NCBI GenBank assembly: GCA_947179485.1
Contig: OX359247.1
Coordinates: 31,534,801 to 31,598,800, forward strand
Direction of reading: 5' to 3'
Length of the DNA stretch: 64,000 nt
Origin: Allacma fusca
Taxonomy: Eukaryota; Arthropoda; Collembola; Symphypleona; Sminthuridae
Each line of letters begins with the position of its first letter. Positions within the stretch are counted from its first letter, which is position 1. The notes beneath the pieces were generated by a model. The model saw only the letters and a program-made list of their open reading frames with translations, was not told where the DNA came from and searched no databases. Positions 24,738 to 38,393 of the stretch are shown here, piece by piece. The position numbers and the translations under genes were made by a program.

Positions 24738-27700
24738 ATCACAACACACGGGACAGAGACAACAAGACTTGCTCTATCTTCTCACTCCTTGTGTGTTCTT
24801 CCCATATGTATATGCACAGTTATGATTGAGGAGACCCAGTGCTCATTCTGAATGTACATATGTAGGTCCATGTGAAGTGTATTTGAACCCATTGCCTATG
24901 TCAGACATGACTGTAGGTATATTTACAAGGAGTACATGGAGTTTTAAGGGGAAGCTTTAGGAACTCTGTGGAACTCTGGCTTTTGAAGAACTTGCTATAA
25001 ACACGCCATTTCTCCTTCCTGTAAGCAAACTTTGTTCCGTCATCCATGAGCAAACTTTATGTTGTCCGGGACATAGGATCTAGTCGGGCCTACTGTAATG
25101 CTCCCTCTCAAGCACACACACACACACATACACACACACACACACATACACACACACACTTGAAGTACATATAGAGTGAGGGTTGTGTATGTGAAGGGAG
25201 TAGTGCAGTGGAAAGCTGTGATTGTAAGGATGTAAAGCAGGAGCAATGTACATGTGTATGTATGGATAGATACGTAGAGGTACATATATATGGATAGAGA
25301 CATACACATGGTTATATTATATTCAGTGAGATTTATTATCAATGAAAGAGGAGCCATAATGTGCTCGCGTGTCATGTAGCCAACACAATGTACTCTCCTC
25401 TGTCACAACCATCCTGTCAACCCGGCTTTCATCTTCTCTGATTACTCATCATCAGCCTTCTCTGTCTCACATTGACCCAGAGTCAGCCAATGCCCCGTCT
25501 CTATGTACAGTAATGTACATACTCCTGTAATTATTAATCTCCCCTCATATACAACTATGTACGTCTCTGTTCTCTATCAATTAAATCTACAGAGATTATT
25601 CCATTCTTGTGTTTTTTCTCTCGATGGTTTCAACTGCACTCACAAATTTCACGTGTTTTTTTTATGGAGACTATCTTTGAGGGTGGATTTATTTTAAAAA
25701 ATTATTTCAAATGAGAGCACATTGTGTTTGTACTAAATACTTATTTCCGGCTTTCCAAAATTTCAGATTCTAGATAAAAATATTATGTACACGGAGTTTT
25801 GAATCTAAGCAAATTTTTAAAATGTAAAATAGTTTTTGATCTTAGGTGGAAATTGTGTCTTGGAAAAAGTTTGTAGGGGAAAAATTAAGAGGATAGTAAA
25901 AGTATGTGTGGAATTTTGTGTTTTCAGGTTAAAAAACATTTTCTCTTTAAAGTCAATTTTATGAAAATAAGGGGTTTTTATTTTTCCGGTTTAGACTATT
26001 TTAGCTCTAAAAATTTTAATATATTAATATTTAATATATATAATTTTAATATTTTAGTAATTTTTGAACGAAAAACGACTATGGTCATATCCCTGAAATT
26101 TTTTTATTGTAGTGTTGTAAAACATATCAAAACTCACTTTTTGCATTTAAGTTCATATGTATAAAGGACATTTTTCACTTGATCCTAATTTTTCCCAGAA
26201 ATTTCAAAATTTCTGTCTTGATGTTCAAAACCCCGGGAAATTCCGGTCAAATTTGTCAAATTTACTCTACAGTGCATTTCCTCACATACAGAATGAACGC
26301 ACACATGGGAAATATTCCAAGGGATAAATTCTCTTTCAAGTGCAGTAGTTTGTATGAGTAGCACTTGACAACTTTCGGGACAGTTGAAGTTTTGCAAGAA
26401 TATCTAAAAAAAAAATGAAATACTCCCCTGACAAGGGAAGTCCCATTGAAAACTCGTAAATTTGAAGTAGAATTTCTGAAATATTTTGTCAAAATTCCAA
26501 AATCCGGAAATATATGAGGGATTTTTGACAGTTTAAAACCTTCCCTTGACTTTCCCATATCCTTACGGATTTTGAGCTTCGGAAGTTAAATCCTCAGTGG
26601 ATTTTTTGTTTGAGTAAATTGAGTCAAATTTATGCTCCTTGTTTTGAAAGGACTCGACTGTATTTGAAAAAGTTGTAATTTGTGGTAAATACATTGAATG
26701 GTGCTCTGTGGCAGATGAGGTGAGAAAAGTGTAAAAGAGTAGTAAAAATGTTCGAGCTAAAAATGTTGTTGGGAGAAAATAGAAAGAGAGAGAGGAAAGA
26801 GATCGAGTCCGGGAGAAAAAAAGGCAAATAGTAAAAATTGTTTTTGAGCAGAATAAACAAGCGAGAGAGTGCGAGAGCCTTCCTACCTTCTGCACAAGCT
26901 CAGGTTAGAATATTATCTCTTTGGCCAAAAAATAACAAGCAATATCCACATGGAGAAAAAGATGAAGCCAGAGAGCCAAAGGAATAAAAGTGATTTTTTT
27001 CCCTTCACAGAAAATACTAGAAAAATAGACAGACACGCGTGTCTGTATATATATGTGGATGTGTGTGTGTGTGTGTTTGTTTGTGTGTAAAAATGTGTAG
27101 CTGTGAAGCCTTGGAAGCCTCATGTGTATTTCTCCAAAAAAGAAACTTGCAAAATAAGATGGGGAAAAAATTATATTCACACACACATACACATACACAC
27201 ACACACACACACTCATACAAACACAACTTCCAAAAAGGCAAACAAATAGAGAGAAAAATGTTCCTGCAAAAAATAAACACACACACTCTCTCTCTCTCTC
27301 TGTCGGGGTATTTTAAGATATGCAGAAAATACATAACTTGAGAGGAGCAATGATGAAGAGAGAAAAAAAATTGGGTAGTTACCTTCTCAAAATGTTGCTC
27401 TTCGTTCAATGACTGTGTTCTCAATTTATTTGTGAGGAATCTGAGCATATTTCTTCTCTTTTCTTGTCTCAAGCACCGCCACCCGGATTGATTTCACAGA
27501 GACTTCTACAAAAAGACTTGCATTGCAAAACTCTCGTGTGGAAGTTGATGAGAGAGAGAAAAAAATCAAAATCTTTTGTCTTTCTCAAGCTACTCTAGGC
27601 TTCCTCTAAGTCTTGTTTATCGTCTTCTTTCTCGTCCTCTTCTTCAGCTTACAGTTTCTTCTCTTGCGTTATATAATTTTTTTTAAAAGGAAAATGTTGG

Positions 27701-29394
27701 TAAAAATAAAATTGCCCTTTTTTTTCTCTGTATTCTTCGCTCTTTTCTCCCTCTCTCTTTCTATCTTCCCTCTCTCCTCCTTCTATATCTTTCCTTACAC
27801 TAAAACACTGTTGGACTGGATTGATTTATCTTGAAAGGGCGGATAATTTCAAGCGGAAAACCATCTTGGATCTTAGCTTCTCATTCCATTTTCCTTTTTG
27901 TCTCTCTCGCTTCTTTTTCTTCTATTATCTTTTTTTTAGTGGGAAAGTTCCATAAAAACCCTTGCCATCAGAGTGGCTCCTGGAATTTCCTCATATTCTC
28001 GATCCTTTCACCGTCCAAATCTCAGGCACACTTGGCACAAAGCAACTTACTCCTTTCCTTCCTCCTATACTCTTGAGAGAGCTGGACTGGTTTCTCCAAA
28101 TCCTAAAATTTTTCAAGTGTTTATACTCTCAGCCTTTCAGACAAATTCTAAACTCACAATTTCCCAACTTTTCCCTTGTCAAAGGACTTTTCTCCCGTTA
28201 AAATTTTTTCCCCCCGTTAAAATTCAAAATAAGTTTCTCCAGATTTTTGTTTTTTTTTATTTTGAATTTCCTTCCAAATTTTAGAACCCTACGTGAAAAC
28301 CCTTTCCTCACATGGGACTATTTCACGGGAAATATTGCCAAGTCCAAGGTTTTTTTGATAGCAGTTGACGTTTGCCAATTTCAGGGGAAAACTGCAATGT
28401 TCCTTTTCCAGCTCTTCATCAATGTTCATTTAAATTGTCAGGGAGTGGGATCAGCGATGGGAAAAGATTAAAATTCCAATCCCACAAATTCCTTCAAATT
28501 TCCCGAAAACAAAAGGAGTCCTCAAAACTCTGGAAATACTGGGATTTTCAAAATTCCAAGAAATTTTTGAAATTCTCAAAAACAAAAAATTGCTGAAATC
28601 CTTTGAATCTCCTGTGGACAATCGTGAAATCCTCCCAGTAGTAGAAATCCCTTCAAATATTTGAGAAATTCTGAAATTTTTTGAAAAATTCCAGAAATTG
28701 TTCCTTCACTTCAATTTTTGCGGCACAATCCTCGGAAGGTATAAAACTGTCGGAAATGTTCAGAGTATATGATATTGTTCCGAAGTAGGGAAATGTCAGG
28801 GGCAATATGAACAATCGGGTGTTATTAAATGATATCCGAATCTGGAGGAAGTTATGGAATCACACTTGGATGTAGTCTTATCCTTATTTCACTTTTGACC
28901 ATTCCAAAAAGAAAAAAGAAACAAAATCTCACGAAACGAAAAAAAAAATCCTTTCCCTCAAACTCTCAACTTTGGTTAGGTTCTTTTGTGAAATGAAAAA
29001 ATGTTTTCCTAAAATCCCACTTTGATATCCTCTTCCCAAGGGACGGACCCTGTTAGAGAAGGAGTTGGAGATTCTTGAGAATTTTGGAGAAAAATCTGTG
29101 AATTGTTATGATAAAAGCCGAATCGGAATAAGTGTATCCTTGACTTTGCTCTGTCAGAGTTGACTGTAGTATTTTGAGGAGTGACTTTGGTGAGGCTCTG
29201 CTCCGTCCGAAGTATGGAGAGGTACTGCAAAGGTGAGTGGGTTCCAGCGGAGTATTAGTACTACTGTACACTTGGAAGTTGGAGGAAGAAGAACTGTGAG
29301 GGTGAGGGAGAGGAGACTCCAGTTGTATGAGAGTGTGAGAGAGTCTCGGATCAAAATGGAATGGTAGTAGATAGTAATGTGAGAATCGTATGTT

Positions 29395-29444
29395 GTAGTT
29401 GTAGTAGTAGTAATAGTAGTAGTAATAATAATAATAATAATAAT

Positions 29445-29476
<32 letters not shown>

Positions 29477-29478
29477 CA
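29395..29478 (+). repeat. Compound TAG/TAA/CAG trinucleotide array
   Basis: GTAGTAGTAATAG passes into (AAT)8 and then (AGC)8 before returning to TAG. The three units share one phase and differ by one base each. Confidence 0.85.
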
Positions 29479-30067
29479 GAGAGGAAAAAAAAAGTGGACG
29501 ATGCGATTTCAAAATCTAACTGACTTCGTCTATGTGTGAGAGTCAGAGTTTTAAGGGAGAGAGACAGAGAGCGAGGTCTTCACTCGGGAACCGTCTGCTT
29601 GACACTGCACTTGCCGGGCTGGAAGCTCTGCTATAGAAACTACGGTTGCGTGTAAGAATAGTAAACGAGTACGCCAGTCAGCTGCAACCGAGTGGAAGAG
29701 TTCATTTCATTTGGAGGAAGTCCTCCTCCCAGCTCCATTGACATCCCTGGACGTTCCTCAGGACCTAGGACTAGGATCCAGGAATTTCCAAAATAGTCCT
29801 TATCCTAGTCCTGTAAGGATATCCCTAAGTTTTTAAAATTTCAAAATCCGAAGAAATTTCATGAAATTCTTGAGATGACCTTGCGAGGACTTTCCCTGAT
29901 CCATTGATTCAATGAACCTTTCCACACCGAGCGTAGTGGAGTAAAGAGTGTTCGTGGAGCTTCACAACTGCCTTGCGCAGTCCTAGAGGGGAGAGCCAAC
30001 CATCCCCTTGTCCCACTTGTGAATGAAAAACCATGATCATTAGACACCATGCAATCCCTGCTCCAGA

Positions 30068-30068
<1 letters not shown>

Positions 30069-30115
<47 letters not shown>
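30069..30115 (+). repeat. (CT)23 microsatellite
   Basis: Pure CT tract. Other CT tracts lie at 241-267, 2711-2739, 9092-9121 and 24003-24023. Confidence 0.9.
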
Positions 30116-30118
<3 letters not shown>

Positions 30119-33100
30119 TTTTCGTCTTCTCGTCTCCTCTGAGCTCATCTCATCTCAACAACAACAACAAGTGCAGCAGCTTAGGTGAAACCTACGAGGG
30201 CTACAGAGTATTTTACTGTATAGGTAGATATATTATACTCTAATATATTTTTCCCATGTTAAAATTCCCATCCCTACCCTTCTTGTTCATTATATGACTT
30301 TACATGTGCGTCTATAGGATTGTTATTCAAGCTTTTCTCTGTCCCACAGTTACATATGTCATTATGCAAGGACTTGAGCACTACTACTGCTACTATTACT
30401 ACTATTACTACTACTACTACTATTCTCATTCTCCTTCACATTCACGTTTTATTCCCCCTTCTTTAAACTTGAACACCAATCCTATTATTTTCTATATGCC
30501 TTTGTATATTGTATATGTAGACTCTTTATAACCTTACCTTTTCACTAGATCTTCTTTCCTCTTCCACACCTCACCCCTCCCTTCCCCCCCCCCAAAAAAA
30601 ATAACTCATCCCCCAATTGTCTTCCAGCTCTTCCGCTTCACTCCAGTAAACTCACGTATTATATGACTACATATATAGACACATACATACAGTAAATGCA
30701 CAACCAAGGGAACGTATGCAAGAGCCAATCAATTGCAATATCTCAGAAGTGTAATTATGCATTGGTGAAGAAATATTTTCGTACATAAGGAAATCCCTTT
30801 AAATTACAATTATTTATAATTACATGTATAATTATGCGAAATAACACACTCTCAACACACAAGTCCAGGATCTTTTATTTTTTTTTCTTTTCAATTTTTC
30901 CTTGATCATCCCATATGTATCATATAGTGGGGATGATTTTAGAAATCCACCAATTTGTTTCTTTTTCTTTTATTGACGTCGTTGTTTTTTCTTCTGACAG
31001 CTCCAATAATAATAATTAATATTTTTTTTACAATATAACTCGAGTCTTGTTTTTTGTCAAAAAGGTTTATATCGATATGTTTGACTGGTTTGATTTTTTT
31101 TTAACTTTTTTTAATTTTCTAGGTCATTATTTTTACGTCATTTGTTAATGGTTTCAATTGTTTTTGGTATTTTTTACTGTTTTTTTTTGGTTTACACTAG
31201 TGATCGTATGTATTGTGCAAAAGGGTTTGAATATTGAGAGAGTACTGCCTTGTTATTTTTTTTTTGACTTTCGGGAGAGGGGGAAGGGAGATGGAGGAAG
31301 GAATTTTTAACATTTTGAAGGTGAGATTTCATGGTCCGTGATTTGTGAGATAGTGAGGGAGTGAGAGAGGAGGGAGGGAAAATACGGGAATTTTTGAGTT
31401 AGGAATAGAAGCTGGAAATCCGAGAGATTGGAGGATTTGTTTATTGTGAGTGTACAAAGGATGGTTGAGTGGGGAGTGAGAGAGAGAGATGGAGAGGAAC
31501 AGAGTGGAGTGGAGTAGAGTGAGAGAGAGAGAGAGGCAAGGGGAAAGAGAGAATCAGCTGGCAAAATTCAATATAAATTATTCGCTCACATTTCCTCTAT
31601 TGCTATTCTTTTCCTCTCCCTTACAGTCTATGGGACACATACTCGCAGAAAGAAGAAAGAGAGGGAGAGAGAGAGAGAGAGACGCAACTGCCGATATGTA
31701 ATTTGGAAAAGCTATAGAAATAAATTTTTATCTGGTTCTTTCTCCATCCTGGCTTCCTTCCTTGCTCGGACTGGATATATATAGTGTCGAATGTTGGGTT
31801 GAGGGAGTGTATGTAAAGTGCTGAGTGAGAGGTAGGAGATAAAGTCATGAGCTGGCTGGCTGCGATTCCGGAACGAGGCAAAATGTACTATACAGTGAGG
31901 AGAAAGAAAGGACGGGTAATGGAATTAATCATTATTTTATTTCCTCTTTGAAGCGATCAAACATGTCAAATAAGCGCCTTCACCAGCAGCAACCATTTAG
32001 CCAAAAGAGAAGGTCCATTATTCTCATCTTACTACCTGTTTATCTCCTCAATGCTCTCCACTCATATTCATTCCTACTTTATTACTCCCTTTTATCTTCC
32101 ACTCACACACGATTCCCTCCAATTCAATCTCCTCTCTCGCCATTCAAACCCGGTCCCAAAAAGCTATATACGGCCGGAGCGGGCAATACATGGGGAAAAT
32201 GAATTCTTCCTCGTAAAAAAATCCAAGGCTCATAAACTAATGCCCATAAGGCTATCGGAATATCAGGTGCCTCTACTTGTGTCTAGAGGTACTTACAATA
32301 AAGCAAAAAAAGATATCTTCCCCTACAAAACTTATCTCTTCAAAATGTGCTCTAGGATTTTTCTTCAAAGTATGTGCTCTGGGATTTTATACGAGGGAGC
32401 TGAACACAGAGTGAGAGAGTGAGAGAGAGAGAGATGAGTACTCATTAAATCACAGCAGATAAATAATTAGCACTTGTTCCTCTCTTCCATTTTCCACAGA
32501 TTTCAATCCTGCCACCATCCTTACTACTTCAACACGGACAGCAAGACCAAAAACGAAGGACTCTGCTTGTTCTGTCCCCATACATACACACAAGATCGGA
32601 TGTAATTGCACATATTTGGCGCACACGTGGGTCAATTTACTTGAGCAATGAGTAATACAAAAATTTAAACCATTATTGAATACGCATGTAACAAGTAGAC
32701 TGATACAACTACTTGTTATACTATCACGCTACAATAATAATAATCCCTAGCTAAACGACACACCGTTAGATTAGGAGTTTTACAATCTCACTTACATTTA
32801 AATACATGCACGTACAGTAAATATTGGCAAATTTGAAACTGCCTTGGCATTTTGAACCTTCTGGGCATCTTCAGGACATTTTCAGTTGGGTATGACAGGG
32901 CATTGTCAATTTGCCAGAAACTACACACACAAATAAATCTACAGAGAATCCTCTACATAGCCATACATACTAAATGCATAACACAGTCATACACATACAC
33001 ACACTACATAACGCGTGCATAAACAAAGATAGGAAAGATTGGTTAAGAGGTCAAAATGGGAATACCGTCAGATAAGTTAGAAAGCATTTAAATGTTTCTG

Positions 33101-35559
33101 CAGTCATGTTTAGCAAACATTTCGCAAGAAAACAACTGCTATGTTTACAAATATACATGTAGCTACAAATACTACATAAAATTGCTGAAAGAATATATAT
33201 ATTGTATATATATATATATATATACGTGAGATTTGTTTTTTTGTAAGGCAAGGTTAAAAATTAAACAAATAATCAGCATTAGTGACAAATGTACATATAC
33301 AAACACAGAAAAATAGAAACACACTTCCTCATATAGGTACCTCCAATAAAATTTAATTTGAAATATCTTAACAATTGCTCTCAACACAACACCGTAGCTT
33401 TAAAAGAAACTATCCATAGAAAACCTCAACTGATCCATTTCCACTTAAATATAATAATGTACACTTCAAAGTGTATTCAGATATATTGTGTAAAGGAATA
33501 ATATACAGTCAGCCTCTCTCACACTAACGCAAAACTACTTACGACTCCTCTTCTTGGACCCTCGTGGACTCTCTCTCTCTCTCTCACTCGTAGGAGACGA
33601 GATGGACACACAAGAACACACAGGTGTGCAGAGTGTTTGTATACGTTACACTGACGGGTGAGTTATCAGGGAAGACCATAATTGTTTGCTGGGACGGAGA
33701 GGAGCGATAAGGTTTAATTACAATCACAACGAGCTCGGTTGGATCAAGTGCATAAAGCCGGTTTGGCTTCTCCCTCTTGTCTCGCCAATGACTTACACCG
33801 TGTACGCTCTCATGTTAACCAGTTTCTATTTGCTTGTTCACTCCATACAGTCCTCCCTATTTCCCAGCCTTGCTCATGGGGACTGAAAAATCTTAACGAG
33901 AAGATCCATAAGAAAAATAAAAGGCACATACACACTCAAACACCCATAGTATCAAGTACTAGAGCTAGCTCAGCAATAGAGCCAGAAACAGGGAGAGAGA
34001 GAGACAAACCCTAAATTACTTGTGTGCGTGGAATCTTGTCCATAAAGTTATATGCGTGAAATTATTCAAATCAACAAGATGCCCGAATATAAGCAAACAA
34101 GACCGGAATATCTGGCTTCCTTATAAGGCTACCTCTCCCTGCTCCTATAGGCAAGAGTGCAGTAAGGTTATCATGTCCATGCACTTATTAGTGTTGGAAA
34201 TTATCCGTCCATCTCTCACCCTCTTCCCGTCCTTCCTTTCCATTACCCAACAACAACAACGACAACACTCCTTCCAATTACAAATTCCTATAAGTTTCCG
34301 CTTCCAAAACAGCAAGAGAGGAAGAGTGAGTGAGAGAGAGAGAGCGTAGATATAATTAGTTGGAGGAGTGTGTTTCTCCGTTTTCCTAAACTCAAACAAT
34401 ACCCTCACTCACAGTGAGACATACAGAGCCACACAATATATGTCTAAGTATACCTTTTCCTCTTGGCCTCTCAATTGCAACAGCATCAAAGATTTCATAC
34501 ATTATGGAGAAGCTCCGCTCTCTCCATTAGATTCGACCAGGGAAACAGAATCGAAGACACATGACCGAAGGAAGGAAGACAAAAGACAGAGCTTAGTCTC
34601 CTCTCACTTTACTTCCCTAAAAATTCTCTGAGCCAGCAGGAATGCCGGAGTTGTACATGTGAGTGTAAATTGTGACTGGGCGTTGAAAAATGATGGCCAT
34701 TAATATTTACGATGACGATTAGTTTTTTTTAGAAATAGCCCTGGCCCCGGGACCTTTCACACCATTTCATCTAGATAAATGCCAATTGTTGGCTCTGAGG
34801 GTTAAATAAATAAATTCTCTTGAACATGTTCGAATTAAATTTTCTCTCTCTCACTCTCTCTTTATATAACTCCTCTCTGCCAGGTTCAACTTCAAAGAGG
34901 ATCTTCCAACCCCACGTGTTTCTTTATGGAAATTTCAAGTCCTCGTCGCACTCTCTCACTCACAGTCCTTTGTAGCTTCTCTGAGCTTGTCACTCCTCAC
35001 AATGTACATACAATATTTAGATATCTACAAATACAGTTCCATACATGTACCTTTACATGTATGGATGAACAGATTCAACCCATTAACAATACTGACTGCA
35101 CTTATTTACAATGTTGTGCTGTCTAATGAATGCTTCTCTTCACGTACGTGAATAGTCCGAATCTTAAGCATGTAAATACATGATGAGTTGTGTATTGTGA
35201 ATAAATGAATTCACATATGCATATGCATGTATTTTCATGGATAATGATTACGGAGCTGTGAGTATATGTATGTACTACTATGATATGCGTATTGTACTAC
35301 ATTGTATGTATTTTATTAGCGTAAGTGTTAAAATGTATACTTATATAATTATATCTATATACAGTAAGTACACTGCAGTAATGGTACTGTGATGGGGTAT
35401 TGGAAGGTTCAATGTGTGTGAGCGAGTGCAGGGGTTCAGGAAAGTGCGGATTTACCAAAGGATCGAGGTGTGGTTCAAGTGAGTAAAGGATGCGCCTGTC
35501 TTATTACTTGTGTTGATTTCCACATAACTCAACGGTAATTTACCTACACTTTGCAATTG

Positions 35560-35564
<5 letters not shown>

Positions 35565-35619
<55 letters not shown>
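35565..35619 (+). repeat. Compound (GT)n(GA)n microsatellite
   Basis: A GT run switches directly to a GA run. Confidence 0.9.
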
Positions 35620-35623
<4 letters not shown>

Positions 35624-38197
35624 TTTGTGTGTGTGAGTAGAGTACGTGGAGATTATGGAAGTGTACTTACTACCAAAGGAACCAACACACATCAACACAT
35701 GTTTTACACAGCAGACACTAGCTTGCGTATCAAATGGTGCCGATTATAAATCTGACTCGGTCACTAGTCCTTAGCCATGTCCATCCGCTTGTAACAATCA
35801 TCTCACATATACCACTGGGACTATAAATGCTGGCGTAGTCAAATCTGAACCATACTTCCCTCTCATTGGGTTCCTGCCTCAGCTTTCCGGATTTTCATCT
35901 ACATCATCCTTCCAATGCTCAGCATTATGTCCTAACATGTATTTTAAAGGACACTGAAGAATCCAAAAACTTCCTAACATCACAGACAGATACTACAAAC
36001 TATACACAATATGTTACTACGTAATCTGCAATATATTATTTTCTACGTTGATACACATTGTTTGCTTGAACCTTCGGAGCACATTTCCAAACCTATTTTA
36101 TGGAGATAGCTCTCTCTCTCTCTCTCTTTTACCGCAGAGCACATCCTCACCTTTACCCGTCCTTTGTATGTACATGTGGAGCTATTTTGACTACTCACGG
36201 CAATCCATGGCTTGCAAGTTGAGAATTACTTGTAAACAGCCAATGACGTGAAGTAACAACAAGATGGTGGAATATTATTTTCCTTTGATGCCGTCCATAG
36301 ACAGAATCAGGGAGAATGAGAGAGAGAGAGAGACCGAGAGGAAAAAGACTGGGTGGCAACTCTGTGTAATCCAATCTAATGATAATCACAGGCACATGAC
36401 ACGCTGGCCAAGGATATATTTAACATTGTCTGAGCATATACAAGCATAAACGCAATGTTTAATCAGATTTGCATAGGTACCATTACAAAAATGTCCATTA
36501 CATCACATTGCTAAAAACAGACAGTTCGAGTGAAAGAGAGGGTAAGTTTTGTGGAGGAGAGAGAGAGAGAGAGAGAGGAGTGCGTGAGTATGATTATTCA
36601 TGACAGTGCCAGTGCCTATTGATATTACAATGATTAGACTGATGCTTACTCTTAAGGAGCAAGCCAGTAGTGTGGCGTTCAATTCCGTGTAATTCCCTAC
36701 CATTACGGATATCTACTCGCATACATGTATACACTGTCAACTCCTACCTATCCTTAACCCCGGGGAAACAACTACAACTGGATATATAGGATTGTTATGG
36801 TCATTATTTCTACTTAATTGTAGCTGAGCACATCTACGTATGTATGTATACAATTGGGTATATACATATACAACATAAAGGCTGACACATAAATTACACG
36901 CAAGCATGTAAAAACATATACATACATGCCCTGAAATATTAACCACCACGGCCTTGTTACTCACAATAAATATTACTACTATTTTACCCTCCCGTCCTGT
37001 CCTCCCGCTCCAGAGTAAACTGTCCTCTTGTCCTAAGAAAACAAACCAGGAGAGAGGAACCAACCCTCTCCGTGTAGCTCCATAACTACGACTCACGTAA
37101 TTATGTATGTATGTATACGCATACCCCGGCTCCCGATCAACACACAATAACATGGCATTAAGTCAACGTGAGGGAATTCCCTCTAGATAATCACAACGTC
37201 TTACCATCAAGGTGGTCACCACAATAATTAAAATTCCTCTTCCATCTCCCTTCATTATTTAAGCTACTGCCAGGTTTAACTAGCATACATAGATACATAT
37301 GGAGGCAGGTACATATTCCGAGTAAAGCCACGTAAAGGCTTCATGTACATAAATACCACAGTATCTCTATACTTATATGTATACTCAAAAAACTATACCT
37401 TAGGGATGGTATTTAAGGAAGATCGATATTAATTACCCTTCCAAAACTCAGACGGAGCACGCATGTATGTATGAACACATTATTATATTTACGCTCTGCA
37501 GTGGCCATGTACTCGCTTGAAAATAGGCAGAAAAATTTCTACCGGGGAATTTCCATACTATAGAATATCTCAAGTAAAAAAAACCTCAAGTAAAAATACC
37601 ATGCTGGACAAAACTGTAAGGCGTGACAACTCTTATCACTTGATTGTATTGAGTCTTGAAAATATTGGAACACAAAAATACTCTTTTGTCAATAATATAT
37701 AAGAATCAATGTAAATAAAACATTGCATGAACAAGTACTCCAGTACTAACTTAATGTATGACAATCATATTTGAAAATAATGCTCCAATTTTCTACAGGG
37801 GAAACATCTACACATTCTCAACTTACCCTGTAAACTCCTCAAAATTAAGAAAACTACATGTCTACATCATTTACATTAAGAATAATCACAGCGTCATATA
37901 ATTACAATTTCTTTCACTGAACACAAAACACTATTTGATTCAAAGGGAAAAAACAAATGCAAATTTAATCAGTAAATTAAACTCTTAAAATTTTAAAATC
38001 CCAATATTACCAAATCAAAATTTTAAATTTAATTTGAGACTTTAAAAAGAAAGTATGGATTTCAAAATAAAATTTTTCTACCAAGAGCTACATACAAAAT
38101 GATTGTCAGAAACTCAAGTAATTATTTTACATAGCTACAATTCATGATTCGCAACTGAGGACAAATAATCACAGGAAGTACGTACACAGAAAGACCA

Positions 38198-38393
38198 CTA
38201 GAGCGAAAACTGCTTTTGCATTTTGTCAACGATCATGTGAGCAATTGCTAGCGAGGATGTGGCCCCAGGTGAAGGGGCATTTCTACAGTGCAGGACTCTG
38301 GAGGCCAAAGGTCCGGATCCAGAGTCGAAGATAAAGTCTTCCACAAGGTTCCCATCCTGGTCCATGGCTTGAGCCCGCACGCCGGCCGGTCCG
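38198..38393 (-). CDS. L2HGDH: L2HGDH exon 8 (terminal)
   Basis: The acceptor CCCTTTTTCAG| precedes [20 protein letters not shown]. The exon continues through [20 protein letters not shown] to QKQFSL and TAG at 38200-38198. The C-terminus ends at the same place as in the human protein. I see no canonical AATAAA close downstream; ATTAAA-like words lie at about 38030 and 37970 on the sense strand. Confidence 0.94.

Larger units (their letters stand above)
20490..37500. other. 17 kb without a recognisable gene
   Basis: Many microsatellites, an AT-rich block (25.7-28.8 kb) rich in AAATTCC/GGAATTT words, and scattered protein-like frames with partial splice signals, for example 29009-29213 minus after CTTTGCAG and 33739-33870 plus. 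In the 29-kb case all three frames are open, so composition is the likelier cause. Confidence 0.4.

Noticed and set aside
29009..29354. Three overlapping minus-strand frames that all look protein-like
   Set aside because: All three frames are open over the same bases, so the TCC-rich composition explains it better than coding. At most one could be real, and no donor supports any of them.
33686..34014. Plus-strand frames with LDQVHKAGLASPSCLANDLH
   Set aside because: Protein-like but without a usable acceptor. The minus strand has a donor-like GTAAGTC across it, and all minus frames have stops.
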